Shown here in pieces: positions 1 to 6,992 of a stretch of 16,444 nucleotides of DNA. How positions within the stretch are numbered: the stretch's first letter is position 1; every line of letters starts with the position of its first letter. Made by a program: the position numbers and the translations under genes. The notes under the pieces were generated by a model. That model was not told the DNA's origin. It was given only the letters and a program-made list of their open reading frames with translations, and did not search any database. Origin of the DNA: DASTHG01 sp041498155 (GTDB lineage Bacteria; Gemmatimonadota; Gemmatimonadetes; Gemmatimonadales; GWC2-71-9); contig JBGQHV010000059.1 of NCBI GenBank assembly GCA_041498155.1, positions 1 through 16,444 of the forward strand, written 5' to 3'.

Positions 1-672
1 GTCGGACCGGACGGCGCGGGCAAGTCCACCCTCACGCACGAGATCGCCGAATGGCTGTCGCGTGAGATCGCGGTCACCTCGACCTACGGCGGGAGCGGCA
101 AGGGCTCCGCTTCTCCCTCGCGCCGCTGGCTTCAGCGGATCGGCGCGCTGACCCGACGCAAGCCGACACCCCACGCCGGCACATCCGGCGCGCCACCCGC
201 CGCCGACGCGCCCTCCGGGTTGCGGCTGTTCGGGAAACTGCTCTGGGTACTCACCCTGGCTCGGGAGCGCCGGCGGTGGGCGACCCAGGTCCGTCGCGCC
301 CGCAGCCTGGGCATGGTTGTCCTGTCGGATCGCGTGCCGCAAACACAGTTTGCCGGACTCAACGACGGCCCGCGATACGGGCATTGGATCGATTCTCCTT
401 CCTGGCTGCGCCGCACCGTCGCGCGGCGGGAGCAGGCGACGTTTCGCGAGGCCGGGATCGTACCGCCGGACGTCGTGGTGAGGCTGCGAGTTCCGGTGGA
501 CGTCGCGGCGCAACGCAAACCCGACACGCCGCTCGACCAGCTGCGCCGCAAGGTGGAGATCGTCGATCAGCTCCACTTCCCGCCCCCGACCCGCGTGGTC
601 GATATCAACGCCGCGCTTCCGCTCGACCGGGTGCTGCGCGACGTGAAGCAGGCGGTGTGGACGTGCCTGTGA
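1..672 (+). CDS. P-loop (thymidylate-kinase-like) kinase, 5'-truncated
   Basis: The reading frame is open from base 1 to the TGA at 670-672, so the true start lies upstream and 223 residues are visible. The first residues form a Walker A P-loop (GPDGAGKST, visible residues 2-10). A Ser-Asp-Arg at 109-111, after a hydrophobic strand, matches the DR substrate-binding motif of thymidylate-kinase-like enzymes. Residues of about 50-72 are a Pro/Ala/Gly-rich, probably disordered insert. The tail (VVDINAALPLDRVLRDV) fits the C-terminal strand and helix of the fold. The family phosphorylates nucleotides or other small phospho-acceptors with ATP. Because the gene opens a glycan locus and is followed by two more P-loop proteins, I infer a specialised cytoplasmic role rather than housekeeping dTMP synthesis. 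The next gene overlaps its stop by a few bases, so the two are probably translationally coupled. The fold is likely; the substrate is unknown. Confidence 0.8.
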   Translation, partial: VGPDGAGKSTLTHEIAEWLSREIAVTSTYGGSGKGSASPSRRWLQRIGALTRRKPTPHAGTSGAPPAADAPSGLRLFGKLLWVLTLARERRRWATQVRRARSLGMVVLSDRVPQTQFAGLNDGPRYGHWIDSPSWLRRTVARREQATFREAGIVPPDVVVRLRVPVDVAAQRKPDTPLDQLRRKVEIVDQLHFPPPTRVVDINAALPLDRVLRDVKQAVWTCL

Positions 673-1409
673 CGGGGCCGATGCCGGTCTCCGGGCGCGG
701 GCGCGCCGTCGGCGACCCCCTCGCGGCGGCGCCCTCCCGCCCGCTCGTGGTGGAGATCGTGGGACCCGCAGGTGCGGGCAAGACCGCGCTGCTGCGCACC
801 ATGGGCCGGGATTCGCGCATCCGGGCCGGGCTGCGGATCGAGCGCACGCGGCACTTTTTCGAGATGCTCGCCCACACCGCGGCGCTCATCCCGGCCGCCG
901 TCGCGCTGCTCGGCGATGGACGGGGGCCGTTCTGGCCCGGACTCCTGCACTTCGTGCGTCTCCGGACCCTGCCCCAGGCTATCGCGCGAGCCGCGGCGGA
1001 GCGGCCCGGTGTCATTCTGCTCGATGAAGGTCCGGTGTTCAGCCTCGGCCGGCTGAGCGTCTTCCAACAGGCGAACCAGGGCGGCGACCGCCTTGCCCGC
1101 CATTGGCGCGCCGAGGTGAACCGCTGGACGAAACTGCTGGACGGCGTCATTTGGATCGATGCGGCGGATCCCGTTCTGGCGGAGCGCATCCGGACTCGCC
1201 GGAAAGAACACAGAGTCAAGGGTGGGTCCGACAGCGAAGTGACCAGTTTCCTGAATCGCTATCGTGTGGCGTACCGCGAAATCCTGAGCGTCCTCAGGGA
1301 GTCCGGGAGGGTCCGCGTGGTCGAAATCGACACGGCCACCGCCACGATCGAGCAGGTGGCGGCGCGCGTGCGGGGCGAGCTCCAGCAGATGGGTCTCCAT
1401 GCCTCGTAG
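669..1409 (+). CDS. P-loop NTPase / nucleotide-kinase-like protein
   Basis: A 246-residue protein if translation begins at GTG 669, which overlaps the upstream TGA as GTGA. GTG 657, GTG 663 (about 7 nt after a GGCGG) and ATG 681 are also possible, and no site has a strong Shine-Dalgarno. The frame is open further upstream but there lies inside the preceding gene. Visible motifs are Walker A (GPAGAGKT, residues 32-39), a Walker B-like hydrophobic strand ending in Asp-Glu (VILLDEG, 115-121), a second strand WIDA (162-165), and an Arg/Lys-rich lid-like segment near 175-185 followed by SDSEVTSFLNRY, as in thymidylate-kinase-like folds. It has no membrane segment and should be cytoplasmic. It lies between another kinase-like gene and the ligase/polymerase gene, whose start overlaps its end by 11 bp. 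A kinase acting on a glycan precursor or lipid carrier is an inference; the sequence shows only an ATP-binding kinase-like fold. Confidence 0.8.
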   Translation: MTGPMPVSGRGRAVGDPLAAAPSRPLVVEIVGPAGAGKTALLRTMGRDSRIRAGLRIERTRHFFEMLAHTAALIPAAVALLGDGRGPFWPGLLHFVRLRTLPQAIARAAAERPGVILLDEGPVFSLGRLSVFQQANQGGDRLARHWRAEVNRWTKLLDGVIWIDAADPVLAERIRTRRKEHRVKGGSDSEVTSFLNRYRVAYREILSVLRESGRVRVVEIDTATATIEQVAARVRGELQQMGLHAS

Positions 1410-2697
1410 AGCGAGCCGAGCCAGCGCGATCCGCTCGGGAGCCGCCGGCGTCCCGGGCCAGCCGCCGCTGCACGCGGTGCCGCCGATGGCCGCCCCAATC
1501 CGCCTACTCCGGTGGGCGCTGTACGGCTTCATTTTCTCGCTGCCGTTCGACGCCCCGGGCCGCCTACCGCTCGAGCTCACGACGATCACCGGCGCGTGCT
1601 TTCTGGCCGTGACACTGCTCCAACCACGGCTCTGCTACGGACGCCGTCCGCTCGCGCTATGGATGTTCGTCGGATACCTGTACGCCTACTGGATGGCGTA
1701 CGTGTTCGGCGGAGCGCGATTCACGTCCGATGCCATGCACTCGACGCTGTTCTACATCCAGGGCCTGCTGATCTTCTGCGCCTGCTTCAATCTGATGCGG
1801 GACCCGCGCATCGCGCGCAACGTGCTGTTGACCCTGGCGGTCGCCGCCGCGATCCTCGCCGTGATGACGATCCTCGGCCTCGGGAAGGCGTACGACACCG
1901 AATCCGGACGGGCCACGGTGTTCGGTCAGAACGCCAACCGCGCCGCCCGAGTGTTGGTCGCCGGATTGCTCACGCTGATTGGCTTGGTATACGGTCGGGC
2001 GCGTGCGGCGCTACGCCCCAGCTGGATCGCCTGGCCCGTCGCCGGGCTGATCGGGCTTGCCATGATCATGGGCGGCAGCCGCGGCGGCCTCATCGCCCTG
2101 GCGGTCGGCCTGTGGATGTTCTCCTTCGCCGGTACTACGCTGGGTACCCGGGTGCGGAACATGGTGGTCTCGCTGGTCGCGATCGGCCTGGCGGCGTGGG
2201 GCGCGTGGCAATCGCCACTCATGAAAGAGCGCATCCAGCTAGCCCAGCAAGGCAACATGGCGAAACGGGAAGTGATCTTCCCCGCCGCCCTGCAGATGTT
2301 CAAGAGCAAACCCATCGTGGGATGGGGTCCGGGGAATCAGTACAACCTTGCCGTGCGGCTGGGGCTGCCGCCGCGCCTGCACCTCACGCGCGACACCCAC
2401 AACCTGTTCCTCGAGGTGTTGACGGCCACGGGCATTCTGGGAGCGATCCCCTACTTCACGGGGCTGTGGCTCTGTTGCTGGGGGGCCTGGAAGGCGCGGC
2501 GTGGGATCGAGGGAATCCTGCCCGCGGCCCAAATGGCGGCACTGATGGTCGGGAACCTGAGCGGTAACTACATCCAACTGAAGCTGCAGTGGGTGTTGCT
2601 CGCCTACGCGATGGCCAGCTGGGTGTACCTCACGGCCAAGCCGATGCGGCCGATGAAGCCAGACATCGTCGCTGCCCGGCGAGCACGCTGGGGGTAG
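1399..2697 (+). CDS. O-antigen ligase / Wzy-like polymerase membrane protein
   Basis: A 432-residue polytopic membrane protein from ATG 1399, overlapping the previous stop by 11 bp. ATG 1486 (403 residues) is an alternative that would begin just before the first membrane helix, and neither start has a clear ribosome site. Hydrophobic segments lie near residues 38-50, 60-75, 86-103, 115-132, 140-160, 183-199, 210-226, 229-245, 255-270, 343-361 and 396-411. The signature of the O-antigen ligase/polymerase (Wzy_C) family is clear: GGSRGG at 225-230 with the conserved Arg, a periplasmic loop with VGWGPGNQY (307-315), and DTHNLFLEVL (332-341) with the His typical of the family. Members move or polymerise undecaprenyl-linked glycans on the outer face of the inner membrane. 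Ligase and polymerase cannot be separated by sequence alone. It ends the first tight gene run, before a 188-bp gap. Confidence 0.88.
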   Translation: MPRRASRASAIRSGAAGVPGQPPLHAVPPMAAPIRLLRWALYGFIFSLPFDAPGRLPLELTTITGACFLAVTLLQPRLCYGRRPLALWMFVGYLYAYWMAYVFGGARFTSDAMHSTLFYIQGLLIFCACFNLMRDPRIARNVLLTLAVAAAILAVMTILGLGKAYDTESGRATVFGQNANRAARVLVAGLLTLIGLVYGRARAALRPSWIAWPVAGLIGLAMIMGGSRGGLIALAVGLWMFSFAGTTLGTRVRNMVVSLVAIGLAAWGAWQSPLMKERIQLAQQGNMAKREVIFPAALQMFKSKPIVGWGPGNQYNLAVRLGLPPRLHLTRDTHNLFLEVLTATGILGAIPYFTGLWLCCWGAWKARRGIEGILPAAQMAALMVGNLSGNYIQLKLQWVLLAYAMASWVYLTAKPMRPMKPDIVAARRARWG

Positions 2698-2763
2698 CAA
2701 CCAGGAGGCTGTTGCGGCAGCGCTACAAGCGGTCCCACGCGCCGGCGCCGCTCCCTCGCATGT

Positions 2764-2791
2764 TTGCATAAGACGTTCAGCAGCATAATGT
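2764..2791 (+). promoter_or_regulatory. Candidate sigma-70-type promoter
   Basis: TTGCAT at 2764-2769 and TAATGT at 2786-2791 are separated by 16 bp and resemble -35 and -10 hexamers in the only A/T-enriched part of the gap. Transcription would start near 2798, leaving a leader of about 90 nt before the kinase gene at 2886. The -10 match is only partial and promoter consensus in this lineage is uncertain, so the call is tentative. Confidence 0.35.
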
Positions 2792-2851
2792 TACGGCGAA
2801 CTCCCCGGGCGATCTCGCTAGCACAGGGGGTGCGTGGGAGGATCTGTGGGC

Positions 2852-2869
2852 ATGTTTCGCAAACAGTAG
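2852..2869 (+). other. Five-codon leader-like mini-ORF (MFRKQ)
   Basis: ATG 2852 opens a frame of five codons (Met-Phe-Arg-Lys-Gln) closed by TAG 2867-2869. A purine-rich GGGAGGA at 2836-2842 is spaced 9 nt before it. Its stop overlaps the first bases of the Shine-Dalgarno of the next gene, so a ribosome terminating here would sit on that site. It is in a different frame from the gene at 2886. It could be a coupling or attenuation leader, or chance. Only position and spacing support it. Confidence 0.25.
2853..2865. promoter_or_regulatory. Small inverted repeat before ribosome site (possible operator)
   Basis: TGTTT and AAACA flank a CGC centre in a perfect 5+3+5 inverted repeat, two bases before the Shine-Dalgarno. 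A related half-site, TGTTTGCA, occurs at 2761-2768 overlapping the candidate -35 element. It may be an operator or a weak hairpin. The short length makes chance a real possibility. Confidence 0.2.
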
Positions 2870-2873
2870 GAGG
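2868..2873 (+). promoter_or_regulatory. Ribosome binding site (AGGAGG)
   Basis: A consensus AGGAGG lies 12 nt before GTG 2886 and supports that codon as the start of the third kinase-like gene. The spacing is slightly long. It is the strongest Shine-Dalgarno in the forward block, as expected for the first gene of a transcription unit. Confidence 0.65.
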
Positions 2874-2885
2874 AAGCCGGGGGGC

Positions 2886-3569
2886 GTGCTGATCACGTTT
2901 TCGGGATTGGACGGAGCGGGAAAGTCGACGCTCATTAAGTTCTTGAGCAGCGCACTGGAGGACCGGCGGCAGCCGGTCGTCGTACTCCATCTCAACGATC
3001 AGGTCGGCGTGTTCGCGTTCCTGCGGGGCGTGCGTGATCGCCTGCTCGGGGGGGGCCGGCGCTCGGAGGCGCTCGCGCCGGGCGCACCCGATCCCAAGTC
3101 CCAGAAGCTCCAGCGACCCGCCCCCCGCGGCCTGCGCGGCGCCATGAGCCGGCTGCGCACGGCGATCCTCTGGAACAAGCCGATGCGGCGACTGCTGTAC
3201 CCGCTCGACCTGGTGATCTTCGCTTGCTACCGCACGTACCTCGAGCGGGCGAAGGGCCGGGTGCTCATCATGGACCGCTACTTCTACGACACGCTCGTGG
3301 ACCTGACCGGCGGCGCCCGCGGTCCGTGGACGTGGCTGCTCGAGCGGTTGACGCCGCGCCCCACGGTGCCGGTGTTCCTCGACATCACGCCCGAAGAATC
3401 CTACCGGCGCAAGCGCGAGTTCTCGGTCGAGTACCTGCGCCACCGCTCCGATGCGTACCGACAGGTGTTCGAGCGGGTGCCCGGCGCGCTACGCCTGGTC
3501 AACGACGATTTGGAGCGTACCAAGGCCGCACTGCTGGACGCGGTTCGCGCACGCGGGGAACCAGCGTGA
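2886..3569 (+). CDS. Thymidylate-kinase-like P-loop kinase
   Basis: A 227-residue protein starting at GTG 2886 after a consensus Shine-Dalgarno. The N-terminus is a canonical P-loop strand (MLITFSGLDGAGKST, Walker A at residues 7-15). MDRYFYDTLVDLTGG (near 129-143) carries the Asp-Arg pair used in thymidylate kinases to bind the acceptor nucleotide. FLDITPEESYRRKREFS and the following basic helix form the lid region. Compared with housekeeping thymidylate kinase it has a low-complexity Gly/Arg/Pro-rich insert at about residues 55-85, like the insert in the kinase at the left edge. The insert begins with a run of eight G bases (3048-3055). It should be cytoplasmic and ATP-dependent. It begins the second gene run and overlaps the ATP-grasp gene as GTGA, suggesting joint action on a glycan precursor. 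A true dTMP kinase cannot be excluded but is unlikely in this setting. Confidence 0.85.
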   Translation: MLITFSGLDGAGKSTLIKFLSSALEDRRQPVVVLHLNDQVGVFAFLRGVRDRLLGGGRRSEALAPGAPDPKSQKLQRPAPRGLRGAMSRLRTAILWNKPMRRLLYPLDLVIFACYRTYLERAKGRVLIMDRYFYDTLVDLTGGARGPWTWLLERLTPRPTVPVFLDITPEESYRRKREFSVEYLRHRSDAYRQVFERVPGALRLVNDDLERTKAALLDAVRARGEPA

Positions 3570-4879
3570 TCGGCGGCCGAGACACCGTCCTCGTGCTCGA
3601 CGGGCAGACGAACCAGGCGCTGGCCTGCGTCCGCTCGCTGGGGCGGGCCGGCAACGATGTGTTCGTGGCGGCCACGCGGCGGCGCCCGTTGTCAGCCTGG
3701 TCGCGGTTCGCCCGCGGGCGGTTCCTGCTGTCCGGCGAATCGCTGGAGGCCTTCGCGGCGTTGCGGCGCTGGGCCGTCACACGTCACGTCTCCCTGGTCC
3801 TGCCTCTCACCGAGCGCTCCTGCGTACTCTGCAACCTGGATCGCTCGGCATGGGAGGCCGCCGGCATCACAGTCGGCAGCGCGCCGGCAGACCTGTTGGC
3901 CGTCGCCTTCGACAAAGCTCGGACGTTCGAGTTGGCCGCGCGCTCCGGCGTCGCCATTCCTCCGACACGCGTGCCGACCACGCTGGCCGAAGCCCGAATG
4001 GCGGCGGCCGACGTCGGGTTCCCGTGCGTGGTGAAATCGCGCTTCAGCAACGCGTGGGACGGTACCCGCTTCCTCCCGGACCCGGGAACGAGCTACGTGC
4101 GCAATGCGGCGGAGCTCGACGCGGCCGTCGCCCTGCACCGCCAGGGCGAGCACTGGCCGCTCATCCAGGGCTTCGTGCCCGGTCAGGGAAAAGGCGTCTT
4201 CGCGTTGTTCGAGTCCGGCCGCCCCATCGCCTGGTTCGCTCACGAGCGCCTGCGCGACGTCCGCCCGTCGGGTTCCGGCAGCAGCCTGCGACGCTCGGCG
4301 CCGCTCGAGCCGCGGCTCCTGGAACCCGCGGAACAACTGCTCGCCGCGATGGCCTGGCATGGTCCGGCCATGGTGGAATTCCGCGACGATGGCGTGCACC
4401 CACCCGCCTTGATGGAGGTCAACGGCCGCTTCTGGGGCTCGTTGCAGCTGGCGGTATCCGCCGGTGCGGACTTTCCGTTGTGGTGGGCCGCGATCCTGCG
4501 CGGCCGGCCCGTCGAGCGCAGAGCCGGCTACGCCACGGGCGTCACCGTGCGCTGGCTGTGGGGCGACATCAAGCGGTTTCTCTACATCCTCGCCGGGGCG
4601 CCGCCGGGCTACCCGGAACGGTACCCCACGGTGTGGCAGGGACTGCGGGAGCTCCTCGGGCGCCAGCCGACGGGGACGCGCTCCGAGACCTGGCAACCGG
4701 ACGATCGCTGGCCCGCCCTCGGTGAGTGGGTGCAGGGATTGGGCGAGTTGTTCGCGCGCAGGAAACGGTCACGAGCCTCCGGGCAACCGGCCGTGGCACC
4801 AGCCCCATTGCCGGAAGCAGTCCCCGTAGCCGCATCGTCCCCCGCAGCGATGTCCGACGCGTCGCAGAGCGGCCATTAG
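3566..4879 (+). CDS. ATP-grasp domain ligase-like protein
   Basis: A 437-residue protein from GTG 3566, which overlaps the preceding TGA and has GGGGAA a few bases upstream. The longer open frame to the left lies inside the kinase gene. Residues 6-110 form a Rossmann-like pre-ATP-grasp domain (TVLVLDGQTNQALACVRSL at the start). Residues of about 115-315 form the ATP-grasp: FPCVVKSR with nucleotide-binding Lys157, the loop LIQGFVPGQGKG (199-210), and the metal-binding strand LMEVNGRFWGSL with Glu284 and Asn286. This arrangement resembles the carbamoyl-phosphate-synthase-type ATP-grasp enzymes that join a carboxylate to an amine through an acyl phosphate. The C-terminal 100 residues are Trp/Arg/Pro-rich and unrecognised. 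In a glycan locus it might amidate a sugar acid or attach an amino acid to the glycan; that is inference. It directly abuts the GT4 gene. Confidence 0.82.
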   Translation: MIGGRDTVLVLDGQTNQALACVRSLGRAGNDVFVAATRRRPLSAWSRFARGRFLLSGESLEAFAALRRWAVTRHVSLVLPLTERSCVLCNLDRSAWEAAGITVGSAPADLLAVAFDKARTFELAARSGVAIPPTRVPTTLAEARMAAADVGFPCVVKSRFSNAWDGTRFLPDPGTSYVRNAAELDAAVALHRQGEHWPLIQGFVPGQGKGVFALFESGRPIAWFAHERLRDVRPSGSGSSLRRSAPLEPRLLEPAEQLLAAMAWHGPAMVEFRDDGVHPPALMEVNGRFWGSLQLAVSAGADFPLWWAAILRGRPVERRAGYATGVTVRWLWGDIKRFLYILAGAPPGYPERYPTVWQGLRELLGRQPTGTRSETWQPDDRWPALGEWVQGLGELFARRKRSRASGQPAVAPAPLPEAVPVAASSPAAMSDASQSGH

Positions 4880-5929
4880 ATGGAAGCACCGCTTCGCGTC
4901 CTGATGATCACGGCCGGGTGGCCGCAGCCGGGACAGCCACAAACGACCCATTTCGTCAAACGCCAAGCGGAATTCCTCCGCAAGGCGGGCGTGGACGTGG
5001 ACGTTTTCTCGTTCCGTGGCGCCAAGAGCCCGTTGAACTACGCGCGCGCGTGGCGGGACGTACGGCCGAGGTTGAAGCCCGGACGCTACGACGTCGTGCA
5101 CGCCCAGTTCGGCCAGAGCGGTATCCTGGCGGTCCCGAAGCGATTGCCGCTCGTGATTACCCTGCGCGGCAGCGACATCCTGGGGATCGTGGGCCCCGAT
5201 GGACGCTACACGCTGGCCGGGCGGATCTCCCAGGCGGTGGCCCGCTTCGCGCTGCGCCGTGCCGACGCGGTCGTCGTGGTGTCCGAGCACATGAAGGAAT
5301 ACTTTCGCACGCCCGCGCCGGTGACCGTGCTTCCCTCCGGGCTCGATTTCGAGCTGTTTCGGGTCGTGCCGCGCGACGAGGCACGGGCGCGCCTCGGGTG
5401 GTCGCTCGACAAGCGCCTCATCCTCTTCGCCGGCAACCCCGAGCAACCGCGCAAACGGTACGGGCTCGCGCAGGCGGCCGTCGCTGTGCTCAACCGCACG
5501 CTGCCGGCCGAGCTGGTGGTCGCCTGGGGCGTGCCGCACACCGACATCCCGCTGTACATGAACGCCTGCGACGCGTTCGTGTTCACCTCGATGCAGGAAG
5601 GCTCGCCCAACGTCGTGAAGGAGGCCTTGGCGTGCGACCTTCCCGTCGTCTCGGTGCCGATCGGCGACACCGCGGAACGGCTGCGCGGCATCGACGGGTG
5701 TGAGCTGGTGGAGGATGAGCGCCCCGAAGCGATCGCCACCGCGCTGGAGCGGGTGCTGCGTCGCGGCCGGCGGGTGGCCGGGCGGGTGGCCGTCGCGCCG
5801 CTCGCGGAGGAGGCCATCACCGCTCGTCTGGTCGATGTGTACCGCACGGCGATCGCCCGCTACGCCGGCCGCCCGGCGCCCGCGCCGCGGCGCGATCCGA
5901 TCACGACTGCCCGCCTCACGGAGCGCTGA
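4880..5929 (+). CDS. Glycosyltransferase family 4 (GT-B)
   Basis: A 349-residue protein starting at ATG 4880, immediately after the preceding TAG. The N-terminal half shows the GT4 acceptor-domain pattern: RVLMITAGWPQPGQP near the start, then VVHAQFGQSG (72-81), LVITLRGSDI (91-100) and VVVVSEHMKE (131-140). The C-terminal half has ILFAGNPEQPRKR (181-193) and the retaining-GT4 E-x7-E motif EGSPNVVKE (240-248), whose glutamates contact the nucleotide-sugar donor. It is slightly short for the family but both Rossmann domains appear complete. It should act at the cytoplasmic face of the inner membrane, adding a sugar to a lipid-linked intermediate. Donor and acceptor cannot be read from the sequence. 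The context (ATP-grasp before, GT2 after) places it in glycan assembly. Confidence 0.9.
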   Translation: MEAPLRVLMITAGWPQPGQPQTTHFVKRQAEFLRKAGVDVDVFSFRGAKSPLNYARAWRDVRPRLKPGRYDVVHAQFGQSGILAVPKRLPLVITLRGSDILGIVGPDGRYTLAGRISQAVARFALRRADAVVVVSEHMKEYFRTPAPVTVLPSGLDFELFRVVPRDEARARLGWSLDKRLILFAGNPEQPRKRYGLAQAAVAVLNRTLPAELVVAWGVPHTDIPLYMNACDAFVFTSMQEGSPNVVKEALACDLPVVSVPIGDTAERLRGIDGCELVEDERPEAIATALERVLRRGRRVAGRVAVAPLAEEAITARLVDVYRTAIARYAGRPAPAPRRDPITTARLTER

Positions 5930-5934
5930 CTCGG

Positions 5935-6981
5935 ATGTCATCCGCCGTTCCCCAGGTCACGATCGTCGTTCCCTGCCGCAACGAGGAGCGCTATCTCGTC
6001 GAGTGTCTCGACTCGATCCTCGCCTGCGACTACCCCGCCGACCGGCTCGAAGTGTTGGTGATCGACGGCATGAGCGACGACGGCACGCGGGCGATGCTCG
6101 CGGACTACGCGACCCGCCACCCCATCGTGCGGATGATCGACAATCCCCGCCGCATAACCCCGGTGGCCCTCAATCTCGCGATCCGCGCCGCGCGCGGGGA
6201 CGTGATCGTGCGGATGGACGCGCACGTCGTCTACCCCAAGAATTATGTGAGCCGCCTCGTCGCCGCGCTCGACGAATTCAAGGCAGACAACGTCGGTGCG
6301 GTGCTGAAGACCCTCCCCGCGAACCAGACCGCGATGGGCAAGGCGATCGCCATCGGCATGTCGCATCCGTTCGGCGTCGGGACCTCCTATTTCCGGATCG
6401 GGACTGACCAGCCGCGCTGGGTGGACACCATCGCCTTCTTCTGCATCCGCCGGGCAACGTTCGAGCGCGTGGGGATGTTCGACGAAGAGCTGATCCGCCA
6501 TCAGGACGGTGAGTTCAACGCCCGCCTGATCAAAGCGGGCGGGCGCATCCTGCTGATTCCGGACGTCGTGTCCTACTACTACGCCCGCGCCACGTTGCGG
6601 CAGGTGGGACGGATGTTCTACCAGTACGGCTACTTCAAGCCGCTCGTCGCGAAGAAGCTGGGGCGCTTCATGACGGTGCGACAGCTCATTCCGCCAGGAT
6701 TCGTGCTGGGCCTCCTCGCCACCGGCGTGGCGGCGCTGCTCTGGAAGCCCGCCGTCCTGCTCTTCGCCCTGGTCGCGGGCAGCTACTCGGCGGTCGTCCT
6801 GGGGTCGGCGATCCAAACGGCCCTCAACGAGGGGCCGGTCGTGGGGCTGTCACTCGCGGCTGTGCTGCCGGTGATTCACGTGAGCTATGGTACCGGGTTC
6901 TGGCGGCGCGTGGTGGAGCTGCTGCTGCCGTCGCGACGCGCGGCCGCGGAACGGGCGGCCGAGCTGCCGCTGTCGCGCTGA
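5935..6981 (+). CDS. ExoA-like family 2 glycosyltransferase, membrane-anchored
   Basis: A 348-residue protein from ATG 5935, five bases after the GT4 stop. The GT2 nucleotide-binding fold is clear: TIVVPCRNEERYL at 9-21, VLVIDGMSDDGT at 40-51, and IVRMDAHVVYP (91-101), where Asp95 is in the metal/donor-binding position. RHQDGEFNARL (188-198) carries the likely catalytic Asp191. The ARGDVIVRMDAHVVYP stretch is very like succinoglycan ExoA, a beta-glucosyltransferase of exopolysaccharide synthesis. The C-terminal third has three hydrophobic segments (about 255-270, 272-292 and 302-318), also as in ExoA, so it should be anchored in the inner membrane with the catalytic domain in the cytoplasm. 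Specificity is not determined. The deacetylase gene follows after 11 bp. Confidence 0.92.
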   Translation: MSSAVPQVTIVVPCRNEERYLVECLDSILACDYPADRLEVLVIDGMSDDGTRAMLADYATRHPIVRMIDNPRRITPVALNLAIRAARGDVIVRMDAHVVYPKNYVSRLVAALDEFKADNVGAVLKTLPANQTAMGKAIAIGMSHPFGVGTSYFRIGTDQPRWVDTIAFFCIRRATFERVGMFDEELIRHQDGEFNARLIKAGGRILLIPDVVSYYYARATLRQVGRMFYQYGYFKPLVAKKLGRFMTVRQLIPPGFVLGLLATGVAALLWKPAVLLFALVAGSYSAVVLGSAIQTALNEGPVVGLSLAAVLPVIHVSYGTGFWRRVVELLLPSRRAAAERAAELPLSR

Positions 6982-6992
6982 GCGGCACACGC

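Larger units (their letters stand above)
2698..2885. other. Intergenic region with regulatory-looking signals
   Basis: This is the only sizeable gap in the forward block and is visibly richer in A/T in its middle than its surroundings. It holds a promoter-like element at 2764-2791, a five-codon ORF at 2852-2869, a small inverted repeat at 2853-2865 and a strong Shine-Dalgarno at 2868-2873. The word GCATGTTTGCA (2758-2768) recurs with one inserted base as GCATGTTTCGCA (2850-2861). A weak AGCGG/CCGCT inverted repeat (2728-2732 and 2748-2752) might be a terminator for the upstream gene, but it has no T-tract. No longer gene is supported. Confidence 0.6.

Noticed and set aside
276..668. N-terminal extension of the second kinase-like gene
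   Set aside because: The extension lies inside the first kinase gene in another frame, is Arg/Ala-rich and has no family features. The P-loop fits a start near 657-681.
3224..3565. N-terminal extension of the ATP-grasp gene
   Set aside because: It overlaps the kinase gene out of frame. The GTG at 3566 gives a normal N-terminal strand and a GTGA overlap.
2886..3569. Housekeeping thymidylate kinase
   Set aside because: Similarity to the fold is clear, but the low-complexity insert, the glycan context and two further kinase-like neighbours make a specialised role more likely. It is not excluded.
3692..4696. Reverse-strand open frame of 334 codons
   Set aside because: Lies opposite the ATP-grasp gene, whose motifs are well formed; the composition is that of a shadow.
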